Of a stretch of DNA of 64,000 nucleotides, positions 12,772 through 25,292 are shown piece after piece. The notes beneath the pieces are model-generated. The model was not told the DNA's origin. It did not search any database and saw only the letters and a program-made list of their open reading frames with translations. The position numbers and the translations under genes were made by a program. Within the stretch, counting starts at the first letter, position 1; the number at the start of each line of letters is the position of its first letter. Origin of the DNA: Leptodactylus fallax (taxonomy: Eukaryota > Chordata > Amphibia > Anura > Leptodactylidae); assembly GCA_947044405.1 (NCBI GenBank), contig CAMRHE010000168.1, positions 124,501-188,500 on the forward strand, read 5' to 3'.

Positions 12772-13632
12772 AACCTCACTTACCCCAGCCCAATGGATCG
12801 ATTACTGTACCTTGATTAGAAAGCGCAGATGGCAGGTTACCCTTATGGAACCTTCCCTCAAGATTTTGCATAGAACATATTTGGTCCCCACTAGATGGCA
12901 TGGTTTCTACCCTACAGTTTCCCTGCTTTGCTTCCGGGGTTGTTCCGCTTTGGGCAATACTCTTCACATTTGGTGGACCTGCCCTATAGCCCATCGTTTT
13001 TGGACGTCAATTAATAGACTAGCTCAAAGACTTCTAGGACTGTCAATACCACTGTCCGCACAAGTCTTTCTGCTCAGCCTTAAGCCACCTGCTTTCCGGG
13101 AATGCACAATACAAACAGTTCAAATTAAACTACTGGCCGCAAGAATCCATATTGCCTCCAATTGGAAGAAACCAAACCTTTCTCTGTCGAAGGTCATTGG
13201 TCTCAGACAGTCATGAGCTCCATGAGAAAATTAACACCATGATATCTGATACCCAACCCCACTTTGACTCAGTCTGGTCCCCTTGGGTTGACAGTGCCAA
13301 CACCCCAGGCCACTCATACTGTCTCCAACTTTAATGTATCTCTGGATGCGAGTGTTATATTTCTGCTTGAGTGAGGCCCTCCCCTCCCCCCCAACAGCAG
13401 CTTTCTGGTGCTGATCACCCCTTCCTTTATTACTTTACGTTCGCCCCTGGTTGGGCAGTTTTTTTTACTCCTTTTATTTAGTATGTCTTACTGTCCAGGC
13501 ACTTATTGTTGCACTGCTGTTTTATATTGTGTGCATTTTGAGTTAATATCTGTTTACCACTGTCATTTTATTACCTGTATGTTGTTCTCTATACTGTTAT
13601 ACAACAAATACTTTTGAAACTAAAAATTGAGT
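12772..13632 (+). mobile_element. L1-type LINE 3' fragment
   Basis: A 5'-truncated L1-clade fragment. The open stretch (12812-13216) holds ILHRTYLVPTRW and the C-terminal zinc-knuckle-like motif C-x3-C-x7-H-x4-C with the sequence HIWWTCP, the hallmark of L1 ORF2 C-termini. After stops, a 3' untranslated region follows and ends near AAACTAAAAATTG at 13632. It is the same kind of element as the L1 at 54-58 kb but carries the complementary 3' part. Confidence 0.75.
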
Positions 13633-15132
13633 TTCATTCATTTTAAATGTCCATTGTTTTGCACTGTTGTGTTCATGTAGCTGAAAGCCCTAATGATAAT
13701 GGCTGTCACATGGCTGCAATAAATTCAATATATGTGAATGGGGATATTTGAGACACTGACAGTCCATTTTAAACAGACCGTCCAAAAAATAGGTCATGTC
13801 TTATTTGTGGCCGTTTTCACGAATCCCTCACACTCAAATTTATGAGGGATTAGCAAAAAACAGGTAAATGAGAAACCAAATCACTGACTTCACCAATGTC
13901 AGTGAATGAAGTTGCACTGCAACCACGAGGGTGATGCGACTGCAACTTCTAATAAGAATGACCTCGGTGGGGTTTTTTTGCGACTAGAAGTCAGAGTCAC
14001 AGCTTGCTCAGGGTCATGGCAATCTTTGGTCTTGCAACAGGAGTCACAGCTTCAGTTGCCACATATCCCTAGTCTTATACCTGCTGCAATTCTCTTTTCT
14101 CGAAGTAGACAGCGACAGGGTCAGCAGAGGGCATGGTTTACTTCTTCCATTCGTTGAAGCTGCCATAAAGCCCATAAATCTACACAGTTAGAAATTACAG
14201 AGGACCTATCACCATTCCTAACATATCTATTTTAGTAAATACAATTCTGATGCACCTCATTAATGCTGTCTCTCTGTTATTCCTCCTGAATATTTAAAAT
14301 TAAATTGACAACTGGGTGTAACCAATTCCCTTATCAAATGGATGTGTTCCACCACAGTCTGATTGGTCAGTGCCCACAACTAATAACATCTAGCTGTCAA
14401 TTTATTTTAAATAAATAAATTTCAGCAGATCGCAATGTGAAGAAATGCAGCAGCACTCTGCGATCACCACCAGGCCATATACAAATAGTGCTGAAAATGC
14501 AACACTGTCAGTACCTACCCTACTATTATCTACCCATATAAATTAGAGGTTCTTCGGCAACATGCACACAACCATGTGCAGTGAACAGGTCAGTAAAAAA
14601 GGAAAGGATGACACACGTATTGGTATTAGTGTGCCATTTGTCATTTTCACTGACCCATACACTGAACTGAATGGACTGAGCCACAAATACGGACAGCTAC
14701 AGGACCTGCTCCATATTGTGTGGCTCTTCAGTATGGCCCAGACACACAACCGCAAAAACTACAGCGCTATGTATGAATCTATTGAAATTAATGTGACACT
14801 ACTTTAATTCTCAATTGTGCATAAACAGTTGGTCATGTACATGAGGCCCAAATTGTACATATTTGATCAGTAATAGCACATCTGCCCCGACAATGCAACC
14901 TCTGTCAAATTATTCAAACATTTTTAGGAGGAATAACAGAGGAACAGCATAATTTAGAATTATAAGAAAAGATGCTCTAGAATAGTTATTTCCATGGGGA
15001 ATAATTTACAGACATTCGGAAAGCTGACAGGTCATCTAAGTTTTTCAAATAAAATAAAAAAAAAATAAAAAAGGAGGTTCACCACCTTACCAAAATCAAT
15101 GGCCTATCCTTATAATTGATTTTAGATTTATT
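13633..15132. other. Intronic sequence with scattered MITE fragments
   Basis: A lone AGAGGACCTATCACC end (14199) of the AGGACCTTTCA family is present. A block at 13770-13850 (GGTCATGTCTTATTTGTGG) recurs in similar form near 41500. No coding sequence is seen. Confidence 0.4.
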
Positions 15133-15302
15133 TTTATTTATTATGCTTACTTATATAGTGCCATTATATTCCACAGTGCTTTACAGACATTGACAGACAC
15201 TGTCCCATATAGGCTCACAATCTATATTACCTATCAGTATGTCTTTGGAGCATGGGAGGAAACCTGAGTACCCGGAGGAAACCCATGGAAACACGGGGAG
15301 TG
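15133..15302 (-). mobile_element. L2-like 3' tail fragment, minus strand
   Basis: Read on the minus strand it ends in the module GGAATATAATGGCACTATATA followed by an A/T-rich tail. It parallels the L2 3' end at 54578-54640 (GGAATATGTTGGCGCTATATA on that strand) and carries the upstream block GATTGTGAGCC. It is either a LINE tail or a SINE that shares it. Confidence 0.55.
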
Positions 15303-15456
15303 GGGGTCTGATATTCGGGACCCTAGCAGATCAGCTGTTTCCCTAGGTGAACAGCTCCCTACATTGTTTACCTGGCAGGCGCTGCTCACAAAGCTATAGG
15401 CTATAAATATCTCATTGATTAGGTCAGATCAACTGCTTGGGGATACTTCCCATGCC

Positions 15457-15939
15457 CAGGGCCGCTTTAACCATATGGCCAACAGTGCACTTGCAACGGG
15501 GCCCTATAGTAGTGGGGCCCCCCTTTGGACAGTCCTGTCCCGTTGTGCAGGGCAGTGATGTCACTTACATCACACCTGGTTCTCTTTGAAGACTCCAGGA
15601 CCAGAGAGGAGTGAATGGGGAAAGATTAGTATTAAGGTTTGTTTTTATTTTTCTTTGATTATATACAGTGGGTGACATGAAAACGTGGGGGGCAACCGGG
15701 AGAAGGACATGAAAATGTGAGGACAAACTGAAAAGAGACATTATGAGAGGTATTATATGTTATGGGCCACTAGGGAGGCATTATACTGTGTGAGAGCCAC
15801 TAAGCGGTGTTATACTATGTGGGGGCCATCGACGAGGCATTATAATTTTTGCAGGTCAGGTATTTCTAGGTGGTAGTGATGGGGGGCCCCCCCACTTATG
15901 AAACCTTTGCACAGGGCCCAAGGTGTTAAAACGGTCCTG
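15457..15939. mobile_element. Non-autonomous hAT element with perfect 8-bp target duplication
   Basis: Terminal inverted repeats CAGGGCCGCTTTAAC and GTTAAAACGGTCCTG. The element is flanked on both sides by CCCATGCC (15449-15456 and 15940-15947), the 8-bp duplication expected of hAT transposition. The 483-bp interior includes several degenerate repeats around TATACT(G/A)TGTG..GCCACTA, the inverse of the GTATAATG motif found at four other loci. No transposase is present. Confidence 0.9.
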
Positions 15940-15947
15940 CCCATGCC

Positions 15948-16630
15948 CATACTATGCACGGCATGGAGGGGAAGCAGTTGGCTTCTTTCGTTGTATAGTG
16001 GTAATGCAGCTCAGCTCCCAATGACTTCAATGCAGTTACAGCACCTGGCCACTGTACAGGGCAAGGAACTATCAGCTTTCAGCTCCGTGCAGCGTACAGT
16101 ATGGGCGTAGGAAGTGGCCTCAAATAGCCCTGTGGCACGAAGTTAAGGATAGACCATAAATAAAAGTTCCTAGACAACATCAAGGATGACCATCAATTTT
16201 GAATAAACGGATAATTCCTTTAACATATGCGCATGTAAATATTGTAGGTATTAAAGATAAATTCTTTTAACTAATGAAACTGAAAGTAAATACTTGGCAC
16301 ATTCATCTTCAAAAGGTGGTCCATGGGGACAAGTTGCAAACATCACATCTGCTCTAATTTTTGATGCATTGGTATAGGTTTACGTTGAATTTGTGATGCA
16401 GAATTCACAACAATTAAGCCATGTGTAACTGAGGCACTACTATCAAAGGCATGGCTAAAGAGGGTGTAGAGACAGTAGTTGTTATCGGGCCTTGGAGCAT
16501 CAGGGGGCCCTAAGGCCTCGCTACAACACAAGAACCACCCAGCACTTTAGACACATAAGACCAGGAGCTTCAAGTTAGGCCTGTGACTATTATCATTACT
16601 TTTGACTGTAACAATCATTGTTGTTGCTCT
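15948..16630. other. Intronic sequence with no assigned feature
   Basis: I see no terminal repeats, coding remnants or tandem arrays. Confidence 0.35.
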
Positions 16631-16868
16631 AAGGCTTAGTTCACATCTGTATTGGAGTTTCCACAATCAGACAGAAAAGTCCGGAACTCAGCTTTTTGGT
16701 CCACTGATTTCATTTTAAAAACAACACAGACACCCCCCTTACAGACCACATTATGGTCAATGGGGACTCTGTATAACCACTATTATAGTGGTCCACCAGT
16801 CCGCTGTTCTAGTTCTTCGACATACCACAACAACAGACAAGCGAGTGCAGATGTGAACTTAGTCTAAT
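16631..16868. mobile_element. MITE, GGTTCACATCTG family, copy 2
   Basis: Left end AGTTCACATCTGTATTGGAG and right end CAGATGTGAACTTAGTCTAA are inverted. The length and internal blocks (GTCAATGGGGA, GTGGTCCAC) match the copy at 5000-5243. Confidence 0.65.
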
Positions 16869-16987
16869 GCATATAAAATGAAAACTGAAGGTTTCTAAAT
16901 AGTCCTGTGTAATCTGTTCCCAGAGTCATGTTTTACTCCACTTACCTACACAGAATAGGAAGGGAGGTAGTTAGAAGAATGACTTTT

Positions 16988-17285
16988 AGGCTAAGACCAC
17001 ACACTGCAAGTTCACAAATTCAGCTTGTTTAAATTTGTGGTTTTCATGGGCAGTCCATGTGGCTAGCCCAGGTTTTAGCATTTGTACTGAAAAAGACTGA
17101 TATCTAAGGCTGAACGGACATGCTGAGTGTTCAAAACCCGAAGCACAAGACACTTTGCTTTGCCTTTTTTCTGCAGTGTGTGGATGGGATTTGTTGAAAT
17201 CCATCCAACAAACGTGTACTGTTCTTGGCAGTGGGTTAACTTCTGGCGATTCCCCATGTGAATTCTCATAGTGTGGCCTATCACA
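16988..17285. mobile_element. MITE, GGCTAAGACCACAC family
   Basis: Left end AGGCTAAGACCACACACTGC and right end GTGTGGCCTATC are inverted. Weak internal symmetry surrounds AAACC/GGTTT blocks. Confidence 0.5.
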
Positions 17286-17289
17286 GAAC

Positions 17290-19550
17290 AATCACATAAT
17301 TGTGTATATTTCGAACATTATCTCATGGACAGGTAGGTGATTCATGAATTTTGGTTGTAATCACCAGATATCGAAGGTATATACTACAAGCTATTCAATT
17401 CTAAGCGGTTATGTATATTTATTTCTTGTACTTCTATAGCGCCACCAACTGGGGTGGTTAGGGCTCCTGAACATAGGGCAAATAATCCTGTTATTTCCCT
17501 GAATTTCTCTTTAAAAAAAAAAAAATTAAAAAAAATTATATATTATATGATATATATTTTTGTGTGAATAAGATGCATAGAAGACCTACTGCCAGAGTCA
17601 CAAATGCATTTTCTATAAACAAGCCCACAGCAGAGGGGAATGAATGCTTATAAAATCTAGCTGAAAGTGGAAACATGTGGGACTACAATAAAATAACATG
17701 CTGTTTGCAGTCCTGCCATTCTTTTCTGGAAAGCAAAAGTGCTAAATATACACTGGTTCTCTGGAGGTTAAAATAGAACTCCAGGCTCAAACTCATCCAA
17801 AAGCATCCCTGAAATAGACTGCAAAATCCATCAAGCTCAAGTCTGTGGAAGCATCTGAATACAAAGCAGTATATACATTATCTGTCCACGTGGAATGTAC
17901 GCCTAAAGAACAAAAGTCCTTGGAAAGCAGGCAGGATTTTTCCATTTATTCTTCCTGTAACATGTGCTGTCACTTAAGAGATGGGCAAGGCAGCCGCATA
18001 ACATACTGTAAGCATATAGGAATCCACCCCAAACCAGCACTGCCTGCTCCTTTCCACCAAGGTACCAATGCTGCAATCATATAGCAGTGTGCCCTTTAAC
18101 AAAGACTCCTCCCATTGTGACTGTTTTCTCTGGAAATAGCATAGAAGGAAATCTGTCGTGGATTATATTCAGAGGTCAAACTGGATCTGATATCAAGTGG
18201 GGAAAGGTGTATCCATAGTCTGCATCTAGCAGGTAAGTGCATGCAGGCAGCGTCTGCTTAGTTAATGCAGTGCAGCTCAGGCTTTTGTGTGGGAATCAAG
18301 CTGACACTGCATTTTATAGGGATGCGGGGAGAGACATAATGAAACCATCCATCGTTTTTTTCCTTCCACAGGGAGTTTCAGAATAAATGATGGAACATAT
18401 TTGCTCTTGCATACATAGAATCAGTATCTAGCCCTGGCACGCAGATTCAGCTAACCTCCTATAGCAATATAAGGCTCAGCATGTAAAGCAGATTTCTACC
18501 ACAACCTAGCAGTCACAGATCTTTTGCTTGTGACCGAGAACTCATCTGAAAAGGTGATTAAAGAGATTACTTACAGTAGCAGTGGCATCTGCAGCAGTTA
18601 CCCATTGATCATTGGCTTGCATAGGGTTCAGCAGTACATAGCTTCAATAAAGTTAGCTCAGAGGAGACGGCGCTAATTCATGCTCTGCTATTCCACAAAA
18701 CTGGATGCATACTAGTTTCAAATTTCCTGGCACTCTCCTGTCCAGCACTGCACACAGTGATGTAAATGGTAGCATTATGGGAGCGAGGAGGGAGCTGCAG
18801 ACTCATTCTGTCCAACCTTAAAGCAGAAGGAAAAACGGCAGGATGTTCTAATGTATAACATTAGTACATCTCATCTACACACTGCTTGCAGCTAATGCTG
18901 CTCTATTTAATAATGCAAGGGGAGATTTTACAAACAAATCTGGATCATTTCTTATTGGGTATCATATTTTACTCTAATGAAACTAAACAGCTAAAAATCT
19001 ACAACTTTATTTGCAAATAAGAAACAGGATCAGGGATCGTGGATCAGTATAAATTTCACACTACATGTCTGTCCCACAGCAGCTCCAATTGGCTCATGTT
19101 AATGACAGTTCCAGGTCTACAACATCTCTCCACTCTGAGGCTGCTCAAGGAGACGTAAACCAACAATGCTGGTATCCAAGCGAAACGTCTCTGCATGTCC
19201 ATTGGCAGAAAGTGCAGTCGATAGATTGTTTTACAGGTCACTACCCCTTGATAGTCCTGCTGCGGTATATGTATCTTGTACTGCTCGGATGGGTGAACAC
19301 AACATTTTCATTGATATAATGTATAGGCAAAGTTTTACAAAGCTGCTATTTGTGTACCTCAATATGATAGAACAGTCCCACTCACACAGAACTCAGAATT
19401 ATAAAACAATGACCCACATTTCCTAAAAGTTAAGATAGTGGAGACCAAGACTAGTCACTCTTAAAATGCACCAGATTTATCATGTCTGATGCTGGATGGT
19501 AAATCTATTGCATGTCTAAACTGTCTTACAAAAGTTTAGAACACCTATTA
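17290..19550. other. Long low-repeat intronic block; possible regulatory or alternative-exon region
   Basis: From about 17560 to 19050 this is one of the few stretches without transposon termini. It contains canonical splice-donor strings in both orientations: AGCAG|GTAAGT at 18233 on the plus strand and CTACT|GTAAGT ending at 18574 on the minus strand. A small L2-tail-like piece (17411-17462) lies upstream. Whether any of it is transcribed cannot be judged from sequence. Confidence 0.35.
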
Positions 19551-19767
19551 GGCTATATTCACACAACCATGTTGACAAAGCACAGCCAAGTCAGAACCAA
19601 TGTGTCATTCCTTTTTTTCATGGACTCATCGAGTGTCAGTGAGAAAGTCAGGTCTGTGTAAATGGAGAAGTGTATCTGATGCATCAAAAGGTAGAGCATG
19701 CGGTACTTTTACATGGATCAGGGACGGCACTCAGTGAAGTACACTGGTAGTGTGAATAGAGCCTTAG
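19551..19767. mobile_element. MITE, TTAGGCTATATTCACAC family
   Basis: Left end TTAGGCTATATTCACACAAC and right end GTAGTGTGAATAGAGCCTTA are inverted. The interior contains inverse pairs around CATGG and TCAGT. Confidence 0.55.
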
Positions 19768-19769
19768 TT

Positions 19770-20477
19770 GGCATAGTTTGAGGTAGAAATTTACACCAGA
19801 ATTATGGAACAACAGGGGTGCACATTGCCACATCCTAAGCCACACCTTGTCTAGCTAGTCAAGAAAAAAGGTATTTAACTAGAAGCGTCTTAAATACACC
19901 TAAAATGTTAAGACAGGATTCAGGTGCAGCCACCATAGCAAATTCCCTCCAACGAGTTCAACACAGCAGAGGCTTGCTCAGAATGCTTTTTTTTCCCCTT
20001 GAAATAGAAAGTTGCCCTTCTGCAACAATGCAATGTAAACTAGTTACTCTTGACTATATGAATCGGATTACTTCAAAGCCCTGTTTCGTTTTTTTAGTTG
20101 GCAGACCATAACATTAACAAAGACATTAGAAAACCCAAAAAGTTAATTAATAGCAGTAAATTTCTAGATACATTGACTAAGCTGGCTGTAGCGTATATAG
20201 TGGTAGCGTATATAGGTGGGAGGGGGTGGTAGAGTGGAGGGGGGATTTTCTGGGTTGCTTGAGCACTTCACTGAACTTGGACTGGTTTGGACTTTTTAAT
20301 GTGAACTTTGGGCATTAGACCAGTGCCTTGGCTGAGTGTGGGCATGGGATTAGTTTATTTTCAGTGTTTTTGGATTGGGGTGTGCCTTTGTACTTATGTT
20401 TTAGTGATAGCAGTGGTAATATTTGTTAATTTGTGAGTGTTTACTATTGACTTTAAAAGAATTGCTGTTTTCTTACT
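19770..20477. other. Intronic sequence with no assigned feature
   Basis: A short direct duplication of GTAGCGTATATAG (about 20187-20214) and a G-rich stretch (20217-20246) are the only structures seen. Confidence 0.4.
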
Positions 20478-20730
20478 CTAGGCACACACTAGCATTTGAG
20501 TCTCCGTACGAGATTCTGTCCCCCATTCTGCTTAAAATCGGCAGAGAGAAAAGTCCTGCAAGGAGGACATTTCTCTCCGCCATTTTCAGATGAAACCCAG
20601 CAGACCCCATTATAGTCTGCGGGTTTCCGCATATAACTGCTTTTTAAGCGGATAGGGTTTCCGTCTTTCGGGTCCCCAAGCAGACCAGAAGAATGGAAAC
20701 CCGAACACTAGTGTGATCCTAACGTTAGGC
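20478..20730. mobile_element. MITE-like unit
   Basis: Left end CTAGGCACACACTAGCATTTG and right end AACACTAGTGTGATCCTAAC are imperfect inverses. The interior has inverse blocks GTCTCCG/CGGGT and GCGGA/TCCGC. Confidence 0.45.
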
Positions 20731-20812
20731 AACCAGATCAGTTAGCTAATCTGTACATAAAACATATTTTTATGGTATGGTTTAATTTGCTATTAGTGTG
20801 GAGAGTGTTAGA

Positions 20813-21101
20813 GAGGACCTTTGACTTTCTCCACAAACGACAACTTTTTCCATCCTTCAATAGTTGCTGCTCCACTGATTCTGGCACATTTGGAGCCATC
20901 ATTGCTGTTCAATTCAGCAAAATTATTCCCTCTGCTTTCAGGTAGACATCCCAGTCTTTCAGCTCCATCCCAGGAACGCCCACATGACAGTCGAGAACAT
21001 ATTTGTACTGACACTAACAGAAATGGTTGCTTGGGAACGGTGGGAGCTAGAAAAAAAAAAATTACAACTGCACCAGAATTAGCGGAGGTAAAAGGTTCTC
21101 C
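20813..21101. mobile_element. MITE, AGGACCTTTCA family, copy 3
   Basis: Left end GAGGACCTTTGACTTTCTCC and right end AGGTAAAAGGTTCTCC are inverted. The right arm shares GGTGGGAGCTAGA and CACCAGAATTAGCGGAG with the copy at 1532-1907. It abuts the next element directly. Confidence 0.65.
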
Positions 21102-21105
21102 TTAA

Positions 21106-21701
21106 AGGGAGTCTATCATTGGGGAAACAGGTTTTTAACTGAAGCAATGTTAGAATAGCCTTTTTTCTCCTCGCCGCAGTTTGTCCAAAAAAACATTTTA
21201 TTCTTATATATAAATTAAGCTCAGGGACCATCGGGGGCGTTCCTCCTGTGCTCCGAGCACTCCGCCGCAACCCGCCTCTAGCGCTGCTTTTTCACTTCCC
21301 CTGCATCATCTTCTGTTCATCTTGCATCTGCTTCTTGCTCCATCGGCCATTTTTCTGGAGTAAACTGGTATAAGAAACTAAAAAATGGCTGCCGGAGCAG
21401 AGTTCATTTTTGGTTAGTTTCTTACACCAGTGTACTTCAGAAAAATGGCCAACGGAGAAAGCAGATGCAAGATGAACAGAAGATGATGCAGGGGACGTGA
21501 AAAAGCAGCGATGGAGACTGGTTGCGGCGATGACGCCCCCGATGCTCCCTGAGCATAATTTACATATGAGAATAAAAAACTTTTTTTGGGACAAACGGCG
21601 GCAAGGAGAAGAAAAGTAAAGGTAGGAGAAGAATAGCCTTTATAAAGGCTATTCCAACATTGCTTCAGTTAAAAACATGTTTCCCCACTGATAGACTCCC
21701 T
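21106..21701. mobile_element. Fold-back TTAA-type MITE, AGGGAGTC family, copy 2
   Basis: The ends AGGGAGTCTATCA and TGATAGACTCCCT are flanked by TTAA on both sides (21102-21105 and 21702-21705). Almost the whole 596 bp folds back: TTCAGTTAAAA, AATAGCCTTT, TTCTCCT, GATGCAAGATGAACAGAAG and ATGGCC blocks all occur in both orientations. No protein-coding capacity is seen. Confidence 0.85.
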
Positions 21702-21798
21702 TTAATAAAACTAAGTGTGGGTATTTTTGAAAGCATGTGGCTTCAGCTTGAATGAGGTTAGACCAGCCAGTTTATGGATTAAATTTGTATAATATATA

Positions 21799-23381
21799 CA
21801 GTTAGGTCCATATATATTTGGACACTGGCACAAATTATTTTTTTTTTTTTTTTTTACCTGTTTACTGAAACATATTTAAGTTATAGTTATATAATGGACA
21901 TGGACATAAAGTCCAGACTTTCAGCTTTCATTTGAGGGTATCCACATTAAAATTGGATGAAGGGTTTAGGAGATTCAGCTCCTTAACATGTGCCACTCTG
22001 TTTTTAAAAAGGACCAAAAGTAACTGGACAATTGACTCAAAGGCTGTTTCATGGGCTGGTGTGGGCATTTCCTTCTTAAGTCTCTCAGTTAAGCAGATAA
22101 AAGGCCTGGAGTTGATTTGAGGTGTGGTGCTTGCATTTGGAACAAGTGAAACAAGCCATCCTTAAGCTGCGAAAACAGAAAAAAACCCATCTGAGAAATT
22201 GCTACAATATTAGGAGTGGCAAAATCTACAGTTTAGTACATCCTGAGAAAAAAAGCAAGCAAGCACTGGTGAACGCATCAATGCAAAGAGACCTGGACGC
22301 CCATGGAAGACAACAGTTGTGGATGATCGCAGAATAATTTCCATGGTGGAGAGGAACCCCTTCACAACAGCCAACCAAGCGAACAACACTCTCCAGTATG
22401 TAAGTGTATCAATATCCAAATCTACCATAAAGAGCAGACTGCATGAAAGTAAATACAGAGGTTCACTGCACGGTGCAAGCCAGTCATAAACCTCAAGAAT
22501 AAAAAGGCTAGATTGGACTTTGCTAAAAATCTAAAGAAGCCAGCACAGTTCTGGAAGAACATTCTTTGGACAGATGAAACCAAGATCATCCTCTACCAGA
22601 ATGATGGAAAGAAAAAAGTATGGCGAAGGCGTGGTACAGCTCATGATCCAAAGCATACCACATCATCTGTAAAACACGGCGGAGGCAGTGTGATGGCTTG
22701 GGCATGCATGGCTGCCAGTGGCACTGGGTCACTAGTGTTTATTGATGATGTGACACAGGACAGAAGCAGCCGGATGAATTCTGAGGTATTCAGAGACATA
22801 CTGTGTGCTCAAATCCAGCCAAATGCATTCATGATTGGTCGGCATTTCATAATACAGATGGACAATGAGCCAAAACATAAAGCCAAAGCAACCCAGGAGT
22901 TTATTAAAGCAAAGAAGTGGAATATTCTTGAATGGCCTGGTCAGTCACCTGTTCTTAAACCAATTGAGCATGCATTTCACTTGTTAAAGACTAAACTTCA
23001 GACAGAAAGGCCACAAATAAACAGCAACTGAAAACCGCTGCAGTAAATGCCTGGCAGAGCATTAACAAGGAGGAAACACAGCGTCTGGTGATGTCCATGA
23101 GTTCAAGACTTCAGGCAGTCATTGCCAACAAAGGGTAAACAACCAAGTATTAGAAATTAACATTTTATTTACAATTATTTAAAATTTGTCCAATTACTTT
23201 TGAGCCCCTGAAATGAAGGGATTGTGTGTAATAAATGCTTTAGTTCCTCGGATTTTTATGTAACCATTTTGTTAAACCCACTGAATTAAAGCTGAAAGTC
23301 TGAACTTCAACTGCATTGTGGTAACGTACAGAACTGAAATTAGAAAAATGTTGTCTGTCCAAATATTTATGGACCTAACTG
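21799..23381 (+). mobile_element. Full-length Tc1-like element
   Basis: The ends CAGTTAGGTCCATA and TATGGACCTAACTG carry TA on both sides (21797-21798, 23382-23383). Inner inverted blocks AGACTTTCAGCTTTCAT and TTAAAGCTGAAAGTCT make arms of about 200 bp, again IR/DR-like. Its 1583 bp is the normal length for vertebrate Tc1 elements. Confidence 0.92.
22122..23153 (+). pseudogene. Tc1-like DD34E transposase with frameshifts
   Basis: The N-terminus has a degraded helix-turn-helix. The longest frame (22513-23031) gives LWTDETKI (first Asp), [33 protein letters not shown] (second Asp) and PIEHAFHLLK (Glu). Exactly 34 residues separate the second Asp from the Glu. The usual SPDLNP just before the Glu reads SPVLKP. 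Frameshifts occur before 22513 and near 23020, and the C-terminus has a stop two codons after ANKG where TTKY follows. Decayed but recently enough to stay readable. Confidence 0.85.
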
Positions 23382-23383
23382 TA

Positions 23384-25291
23384 ATATATATTATTATTAT
23401 AAATGATTGAAAAATAGCCATATGTATGTTTATATTGTGTTAGGTTGTTGTAAGGGGTCTGTATTAAATTATATTAGAATTATTTGCTTATTCTTGCATA
23501 AAAAAAAAAAAAGCTTTTTTCTTGAAAATGAAAAGTTCTCCTTTTGTGAGAATGTAAACAAGTTATTGTTTACACTAAAAGGGGTCATCCACTTTCTAAT
23601 ACTGATGGTCTATTGTTAGGATAGGCCATCAATATTAGATCTGTGAGGGTCCAACACCCAGGACTCTCTCATATAAGCTGTTCCTGGACAGCACACTCCT
23701 GGTAATGTTTATGTGCCAGGAAATGCACTGCTTACTCGGCATACAAAGCATACCACCGGTTATAGGTACTACAGTGCTGCGCTATAGACTTTAATGACCA
23801 AGAATGCAGTACCTAACATTGAGGATCCCAGGTGTTAGACCCTTGCAGATCTAATATCTACAAGGGTCTAATTAGCTAGCAGGCTATGAGAATTCCCATA
23901 GACATCAACAGCACAAAGTTAAACAGCAGCACATTTTTAGTTGCATTGGCTGACCAGTTTGCTCAGCTTAGATGAGGTGCTATAATGCAAATGTAAATTA
24001 CTCCCTTGCATTCTGGCCAGTTTATGTACTGCAGTGCCTGGTTTAAAGACTACACCGCTTATGCAGATCAGCAAAGCAAACATGGTACAGAGAGTGAATC
24101 AGCAGGAGCCCAGGTTAAAGACAAGCAGACTAACAGCATCGATGAATGCAAAAATGTTGTAATAATGTAATTAAGTATATACATTTACTCTTCACAGTTG
24201 ATTTTATTCCCCTCTGCTCATATACCGTCAATACATTCCATGGTAGAGATTTTCATCTTTCACATTAACTCCTATCCACAATCTAATTTTCATATCTTGG
24301 ACACATACATAACTTTTTGGTTTGTCTTTTAGTGTGTGTGTGTGTGTGTGGTGGAGAGGGAAACTTCAGAAAACCTGAAAAATCCATGCAACCATACATA
24401 CTACATGAAGATATTGCATTGCTCAGATTCACATCCAGGACACTGATATTGCCAAGAAACAAGGATAACCACCAAGCCACAAATGACTGGATATTATATA
24501 GTATATATATTCAAGAATACAGCTGTGCTTTAAAGCAACCCTAAACATTTGGATGACAATCTAGGATAAGCTGCCACACATGGGTATATGAAGAATAAAA
24601 ATATTTCTGGCCATTATACTGTATTCTGCATTTTTAGCAGTTTTCCTCTTTATACTCATTTTCTGATGCTCAGTTTTCCCTGAGCTAGTGGGCATAGATT
24701 AGCTGCTGTGAGGTTTCTCATAGATAGCACACGTAGAAGAAAACAAAAGACTTTGTTCCCCAAATCTCTCTCTCAGAAGTGGCACAATAAAGGATATTAT
24801 AGAGAAGTTTTGAACAGTATTGATGTGAATTGAGCACATTTAGCTGCAGCACCAGATCGGTGTGAGACACTGTCTCTCATTCAGCTTCTCTTTACCTCCT
24901 CTCCCTTCCCTCTCTATAGGTTTCACATGTAATCCGATTCCTCTGTAAGCTCACAGTCTTCAGAGACCAAGATGGAGTCAGCACGGAATTCAGAGTGAAT
25001 GTTAAATTAGCCTGGAAGATGGCTGAAGGAAATGAGTCATATAAATGGAGAAAAATGCATTTTACTCTCATAAGATATATTACAAAATTTCTTATAGTCA
25101 TTTGTACTACTGATTTATGCAAAGTTTGTTAAAACCTCTGGTCTAAAATACAATATTACAAAGCATAGAAGTCCCTTCTCATGGCCTAGTGTTTTGATTT
25201 TTCTTTCCATCATCAATACAAACTCTACAATCAGCTACTGCTATTATAAAAACAAGCACTCTACCTAAGTGACCAGCATGAAATAATTGAG
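23384..25291. other. Intronic sequence, mostly unassigned
   Basis: Around 23578-23890 there is a MITE-like block with GGATAGGCCATCAATATTAGA and GGGTCCAACACCC, a module shared with 39040-39400. A short (GT)n lies at 24332-24350. Nothing coding is seen. Confidence 0.4.
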
Positions 25292-25292
25292 A

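Noticed and set aside
19165..19205. AGCGAAACGTCTC string suggestive of a hammerhead 3' half
   Set aside because: No CTGATGA upstream and no plausible stem I; similarity is limited to the GAAAC word.
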